64,000 nt of DNA from an uncultured Tateyamaria sp. (GTDB lineage Bacteria; Pseudomonadota; Alphaproteobacteria; Rhodobacterales; Rhodobacteraceae). Below the pieces are notes generated by a model. It made no database searches and had not been told where the DNA came from. It saw nothing but the letters and a program-made list of their open reading frames with translations. Of this stretch, positions 60,037 to 64,000 are shown one piece after another (the first letter of the stretch is position 1; the number at the start of each line of letters is the position of its first letter). The position numbers were made by a program, and so were the translations under genes. The stretch spans positions 186,001 to 250,000 of the forward strand of contig NZ_CANNDS010000003.1 of the NCBI RefSeq assembly GCF_947503415.1, in the 5' to 3' direction.

Positions 60037-61071
60037 TCAGCCCGTCCAGTTGATCCATCTTCCGTGAAAATCGGCGCGGCCCAGGTTCAGGGTGATGTCA
60101 CCGGGCCAGAGTCGCAAGGTGAGCGCTGCACCGACGGCGCCGGTTGTGTCGCCATCGGTCTCCATCTGCATCCACGCCAAGGGGCTGTCATCCCTTGCGC
60201 GCGCGCCTGCGGCCTCGATCATGGCTGTACCGCGGGCTTGTGCCGCGGCTGGGAAATACTGCCATGCAACGGTGTGTTGGATCATGTGCATGTGGCCTGC
60301 GGGCGCGCCGGCAAGACGGCTTTCAAGCCAGTCAATCGCGTCGCCTTTGTCCACCTGCGCAGACAGGACGGAGGTCGCAGCGCGCGTCAATTCCACACGG
60401 TGCGGTTGGTCGGCCCACAGGTATGACAGCAATCGAAGCCGGTCTTCATCCGCGTGCAAATTCAGCGGGTTAAGGTCGACACCTGATCTATCGACCACCT
60501 GTGGAAGTGCTGTGGGTGGCGCCGCCCCCGACCATTCCGGTGTGAGTGTCAGCGCCGCGTCGGTTGGGCCATAACGCTCGCCCGCAATCTCAAGTGCGAA
60601 GTGATCCCACATCAAATTCAAACCGCCGCTTGCGCCAAGCTCTGACAAGACGATGGGTCGGTTGAAATGGGACGCGGCAACATGGGCCATGGCGATCAGC
60701 GCGGCGCTGCGTCGGACTTCATTTGTCTGAGGCGCGTGTCGGGTCCAGTCGAGCAGGAAATCCTCATTCGTTTTCAGTGCGTCGACAATAGCGTCTTGAA
60801 GTGTCGCATCGTCGACTTTGTTGGGAGGATAGGCCGCCGCCAGCGTAGGACTTTTGCCTTGCAACACCAAGGCGTGCAGCCCGCCCGCGATCCGAAGCGG
60901 CAGCGAATGACCAGCGGGTCCAATATCCCCCTGATATTCTGCCATTTTCAGGCCTAGAGGCGTGTCTGAGGCCCAGACATCCGCCAAGATATGCAGAACG
61001 CGCCCCATGAGAGGGGAGCCCATACGAGCACATGTTCCGGATTGGTCGAGAAAGGCTTGCTTGAGGTTCAT
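60037..61071 (-). CDS. DUF2332-family protein
   Basis: 344 residues. NEVRRSAALIAMAHVAASHFNRPIVLSELGASGGLNLMWDHFAL and GVDLNPLNLHADEDRLRLLSYLWADQPHR are the typical DUF2332 segments; the ELGASGGLN loop resembles a SAM-binding motif I, so a methyltransferase-like fold is possible. Cytosolic. Starts within the pth stop (ATGA at 61068-61071), making an rplY-pth-DUF2332 order. Confidence 0.88.
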   Translation of the reverse strand: MNLKQAFLDQSGTCARMGSPLMGRVLHILADVWASDTPLGLKMAEYQGDIGPAGHSLPLRIAGGLHALVLQGKSPTLAAAYPPNKVDDATLQDAIVDALKTNEDFLLDWTRHAPQTNEVRRSAALIAMAHVAASHFNRPIVLSELGASGGLNLMWDHFALEIAGERYGPTDAALTLTPEWSGAAPPTALPQVVDRSGVDLNPLNLHADEDRLRLLSYLWADQPHRVELTRAATSVLSAQVDKGDAIDWLESRLAGAPAGHMHMIQHTVAWQYFPAAAQARGTAMIEAAGARARDDSPLAWMQMETDGDTTGAVGAALTLRLWPGDITLNLGRADFHGRWINWTG

Positions 61072-61751
61072 GAAAACCGGTCCATCAGTTTTTGCAGTGG
61101 GGACCGCGCGTCATCTTTCGCACTTTGCGGTGGCTCTGAAACCTTTGGCTTGTCCACCTTATTATTGTCGGAACCAGAGCGCGGAGGTTTTACACGCAAA
61201 GCGACGGCATTCATGAACTTTGGCCCGTCGCCTACCGCCAAATGCGGCGCGCCGTCGGAACACCCACGGATCACGTCATCAAGCCACTCCTCGTCTGCCT
61301 TTGGAAAGTCCCGCAAAACATAGCCGGGCACGGCATCCTTGTGGCCGGGGTGCCCCACGCCAAGGCGCACGCGGGCATAGTCCGGACCGATGTGTGCATG
61401 AACAGATCGCAATCCGTTGTGACCCGCATGACCACCGCCGACCTTCCATCGTACCTTGCCGGGCGCGAGGTCAATTTCGTCATGTAAAACAATGACGTCC
61501 TCTGGTTCCAGCTTGTGGAAGCGCATGGCGGCACCGACGCTGTCGCCGGACTTGTTCATGTAGGTTTCTGGCTTGAGAAGTATCACGCGATCCGACCCAA
61601 ACCGCCCTTCGGAAACCACGCCCTGATGCTTGGACTTCCACGCAGGAAAGCCGTGATCTTCCACAATGCGGTCCAGCACCATGAAGCCGATATTGTGGCG
61701 GTTGCGGGCGTATTTGGCACCCGGATTGCCAAGGCCGACGATCAGTTTCAT
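61068..61751 (-). CDS. pth: Peptidyl-tRNA hydrolase
   Basis: 227 residues. MKLIVGLGNPGAKYARNRHNIGF with the catalytic His, LLKPETYMNKSG, VLHDEIDLAPGKVRWKVGGGHAGHNGLRS and YARVRLGVGHPGHK. It frees tRNA from stalled peptidyl-tRNA. Start at 61751 is set by the family N-terminus and GGAGG upstream; longer starts to 61907 are not credible. An extra C-terminal tail (VKPPRSGSDNNKVDKPK...) is charged and variable. Confidence 0.95.
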   Translation of the reverse strand: MKLIVGLGNPGAKYARNRHNIGFMVLDRIVEDHGFPAWKSKHQGVVSEGRFGSDRVILLKPETYMNKSGDSVGAAMRFHKLEPEDVIVLHDEIDLAPGKVRWKVGGGHAGHNGLRSVHAHIGPDYARVRLGVGHPGHKDAVPGYVLRDFPKADEEWLDDVIRGCSDGAPHLAVGDGPKFMNAVALRVKPPRSGSDNNKVDKPKVSEPPQSAKDDARSPLQKLMDRFS

Positions 61752-61964
61752 GGAACCTCCGCATTGAATATCGCAGTGCAGCATACGGGGTGCGTCTGGG
61801 CGGGTCCAGCAATGTGTAGATGAGCGCAAGGTGGGCACTTTGAGCCACTGCCAACCAAAACCAAAATGTTTCGCCGCGAAACCATGCATTTTCCACGACC
61901 CTTTCAACGCACCGTAAGCACACCTTCAATTCGTGCGTCACTCCGCGCCCCGCGCGCATAGACA

Positions 61965-61998
61965 AGCAAAGGCCGCCCCGGATACCCGGAGCGGCCTT
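61965..61998 (-). terminator. rplY terminator
   Basis: AAGGCCGCCCCG (61969-61980) and CGGAGCGGCCTT (61987-61998) form a stem just past the rplY stop on the minus strand, followed by TTGC. pth therefore needs a promoter of its own in 61752-61964 or read-through. Confidence 0.75.
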
Positions 61999-62026
61999 GA
62001 AACCCGAAGCGACAAGCGCCGTGGGA

Positions 62027-62671
62027 TTATTCTTCTGTGGAAGTCTCTTCGGCTTCGGTTGCTTCTTCGGCTTCGCCTTCTTCGTTCTCAGACGACCGCA
62101 GGCCGGACGGAGCGGAAACCGTGGCAATCACGAAGTCACGATCGATTGTGGGCTTTGCACCTTGCGGGAGTGTCACGGACGAAATGGTGATGCTGTCACC
62201 AACCTCAGCTTTGGACACGTCGATCGAGATGCTCTCGGGGATGTCACCCGCTGTTACGACCAATTCCACCTCGGGGCGGACCAGCGACAGCACGCCGCCT
62301 TTTTTCAGACCGGGCGAGACGTCTTCGCCTTCCACGTCAACTCCGATGAACAGGTTGATCTTGGTGGTGCGGCGCAGGCGCATGAAGTCCACGTGTGTGG
62401 GCAGGTCCTTGACCACATCGCGCTGTACGTCGCGGCAGATGACGCGGACGTCGTCGTGGCCGTCGACTTTCATGTTGAAGAGCGTCGACTTGAAGCGACC
62501 GGCCTTCAGCATCTTGAACAGTTTGTTAAAGGGCAGATTGATCGGCAGCGGATCTGTGTCACCACCAAAAACAATCCCCGGAACCATACCGGCACGACGT
62601 GCCTGACGAGCGGCGCCCTTGCCTGTCCCCGTACGTTCCAGGGCTTCGAGATCAGGAATCTCTCCAGCCAT
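62027..62671 (-). CDS. rplY: 50S ribosomal protein L25/general stress protein Ctc
   Basis: 214 residues. N-terminal L25 domain ([30 protein letters not shown]) binds 5S rRNA; the longer CTC-type C-terminal domain ([39 protein letters not shown]) follows, and an acidic Glu-rich tail ends it. Upstream of pth, a standard pairing. GGAGAAATACT precedes the ATG. Confidence 0.95.
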   Translation of the reverse strand: MAGEIPDLEALERTGTGKGAARQARRAGMVPGIVFGGDTDPLPINLPFNKLFKMLKAGRFKSTLFNMKVDGHDDVRVICRDVQRDVVKDLPTHVDFMRLRRTTKINLFIGVDVEGEDVSPGLKKGGVLSLVRPEVELVVTAGDIPESISIDVSKAEVGDSITISSVTLPQGAKPTIDRDFVIATVSAPSGLRSSENEEGEAEEATEAEETSTEE

Positions 62672-62819
62672 AGTATTTCTCCAAAATTAGGGCAGGGTGC
62701 CTCCAAGGCTGTCACCCCGCGTGAAGGCTGCGCTATAGACCGGTTTCGGAGGCATGAAAAGACGCAAAATGCGTGTGTTTTGGCTGGACCGGGCGCGGCA
62801 CCCATGTCACCGCTTGGCG

Positions 62820-63992
62820 ATGCAACTTCTGAACGACCTCATTGCGTCACGAAGGGCGCTCGCTGGCTTCATTGTGGTCGGCTTCGGCTGGGCCGCGTTT
62901 TCGGCGCAGATGCCTGTGATCAAGGGACAGGTGGGCGTGGGCGACGGGTTCTGGGGCACGCTTGTGCTGATCGGATCTACGGGGGCCATCATGGCCATGT
63001 GGCTGGCGCCGCTGATGCACCGATTGGTTGGCCGGTGGGCGATGATTGTGGGGGCCGCTTTCATGGTGGCGGGATTCTTGCTGGCCGGTGCCGCCCAGAC
63101 GCCGCTGGTCATCGGCCTGGCCCTGTTTCTGGCTGCGGGCGGGTCAGGCATCGCCGATGTGCTTGCCAATGCCGAGGTGAGCGAAGCCGAGGCCGAGACC
63201 GGGCGCAGTCTGATGAATCTAAACCACGGTCTCTTTTCAATGGCTTACGCGCTGGCTGCCATTGCGGTGGGCTTTGCCCGCGAGGGCGGTATGGGCCCGG
63301 TTGGGGTGTTCATGGGCATGTCGCTGGCCGTTGTCCTTCTGGTGCCGTGGATGATCCTGCCCGACCGCGTGCCCGAGGAAGAGGACATGGCTGATGCGAC
63401 AGGCATGCCCCGCGCGCTTGTCTGGGTGGGCGGACTTGTGGTGCTGTCCGCCTTTCTGGGAGAGGCCGCGTCCGAAGGCTGGTCCGCCTTGCATGTCGAG
63501 CGCACGCTGGGTGGTGGTCCGGCAGAAGGGGCGTTGGGCCCTGCGCTTTTGGCGACAGGCATGGCGGTGGGGCGTCTTGGCGCGCATGTGTTCGGCGCGG
63601 GCTGGCCGCCTTTGCGGGTCATGGTGCTGGCCTCTTGTGTGGCCGGAGTTGGGCTGGCGTTGGCCGGGGCCGCACCGGGGCTGGGCGTGGCCTATGTGGG
63701 CTTTCTGCTGGGGGGCTTGGGCGTGTCGGTCGTGGGCCCGCTGGCGCTTGGGCTGGTGGGGCAGGCGGTGCGCCCCAAACACCGGCTTGCCGCGATCAGC
63801 CAAGCAGCTGCTTTGGGGTATGCCGCGTTTTTCCTTGGCCCTGTGATCATGGGCTACGTGGCCGAAGGGTTCGGCTTGCGCGCGTCCTTTTACGTGATTG
63901 CAGCCATCATGCTTGCTGTCGCTGCCGTCCTGTTGCCCGCTTGGGGAAGGATGCTCGCCCGTCGATCCGCGCCCTTGTCTTCTGCTGGCTAG
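62820..63992 (+). CDS. MFS transporter
   Basis: 390 residues, about twelve helices. Begins LLNDLIASRRALAGFIVVGFGWAAFSAQMPVI; motif A region is weak (MWLAPLMHRLVGRWAMIVG). LMNLNHGLFSMAYALAAIAVGF in helix 5 resembles the YbjJ/Fsr-like sugar-efflux group. Substrate unknown. The ATG at 62820 fits the family N-terminus but lacks a Shine-Dalgarno; an ATG at 62754 has GGAGG too close to it. Stop at 63990-63992 lies inside a repeat copy. Confidence 0.85.
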   Translation: MQLLNDLIASRRALAGFIVVGFGWAAFSAQMPVIKGQVGVGDGFWGTLVLIGSTGAIMAMWLAPLMHRLVGRWAMIVGAAFMVAGFLLAGAAQTPLVIGLALFLAAGGSGIADVLANAEVSEAEAETGRSLMNLNHGLFSMAYALAAIAVGFAREGGMGPVGVFMGMSLAVVLLVPWMILPDRVPEEEDMADATGMPRALVWVGGLVVLSAFLGEAASEGWSALHVERTLGGGPAEGALGPALLATGMAVGRLGAHVFGAGWPPLRVMVLASCVAGVGLALAGAAPGLGVAYVGFLLGGLGVSVVGPLALGLVGQAVRPKHRLAAISQAAALGYAAFFLGPVIMGYVAEGFGLRASFYVIAAIMLAVAAVLLPAWGRMLARRSAPLSSAG

Positions 63993-64000
63993 AAATATCC
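63979..64000. repeat. Intergenic repeat, copy 4, cut by window edge
   Basis: TCTTCTGCTGGCTAGAAATATCC begins here, matching the head of copy 1 (TTCTGGCTAAAAATATCC at 11753-11770) apart from small changes. The hairpin part lies outside the window. The MFS stop codon TAG is inside the repeat. Confidence 0.6.

Overview
The window is a chromosomal stretch of a high-GC alphaproteobacterium, almost certainly a marine-type member of the Rhodobacterales (Roseobacter group). The strongest single clue is a SAM/SAH riboswitch directly in front of metK at 48218-48267, an RNA class known from this order. The gene content agrees: irr beside fabA/fabB/fabI, rpsA-ihfB-lapA-trpF-trpB, phoH-ybeY-corC-lnt, and a GC-rich intergenic repeat with an 'aaatatcc' head (copies at 11751, 25426, 45215 and, cut by the window edge, 63979). 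I saw no tRNA, rRNA, CRISPR array, prophage or insertion sequence.

Layout. 1-6427 is mixed: the N-terminal part of pyrD with two small DUF genes, a secreted 5'-nucleotidase, an M48-like protein without its HExxH motif, a YedK/HMCES-type protein, a cysteine-free cupredoxin and glutaryl-CoA dehydrogenase. 6428-6977 is a 550-base gap ending in a perfect 20-bp LacI-type palindrome.

6978-24182 is one long plus-strand operon and the most interesting part of the window. Starts and stops overlap at most junctions. It holds a CUT1-type ABC importer (ATPase, binding protein, two permeases), a 56-residue relic of a GMC oxidoreductase, four genes carrying about seven SnoaL/NTF2-like domains, a HisD-like dehydrogenase, a GST, an SDR, a LacI regulator, a PPOX-type flavoprotein, a small membrane protein, a bicupin, a SAM methyltransferase, a MetE-C-terminal-type methyltransferase, an RraA/HMG-aldolase-type protein and a CIA30 protein. 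This looks like a complete import-and-breakdown route for a substrate I cannot name. Oxidation, one-carbon transfer and aldol cleavage are implied by the families present.

33647-24179 is a minus-strand series running towards it: 2-haloacid dehalogenase, alpha/beta hydrolase, threonine-dehydratase-type enzyme, EEP-family nuclease/phosphatase, pcaD, pcaB, MFS transporter, zinc alcohol dehydrogenase and an enolase-superfamily sugar-acid dehydratase-like protein.

33779-41507 holds an FKBP-type isomerase, then fabI, fabB and fabA on the minus strand with an alpha/beta hydrolase between fabB and fabA. A BesD/HalD-like iron oxygenase that carries HxD rather than HxG follows, then irr, a soluble MCP-like protein and a glycosyltransferase-like gene. 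41625-50168 carries miaB, an OmpA-family protein and a lipoprotein sharing a 'WVDPxGCxHW' module, phoH-ybeY-corC-lnt, the riboswitch and metK, and a secreted hypothetical. 50248-64000 holds a four-GAF nucleotide cyclase, rpsA with a promoter/terminator pair in its leader, ihfB, lapA, trpF, a GNAT gene, trpB, a DUF2237 gene, a serine hydrolase, a DUF2332 gene, pth, rplY and an MFS transporter.
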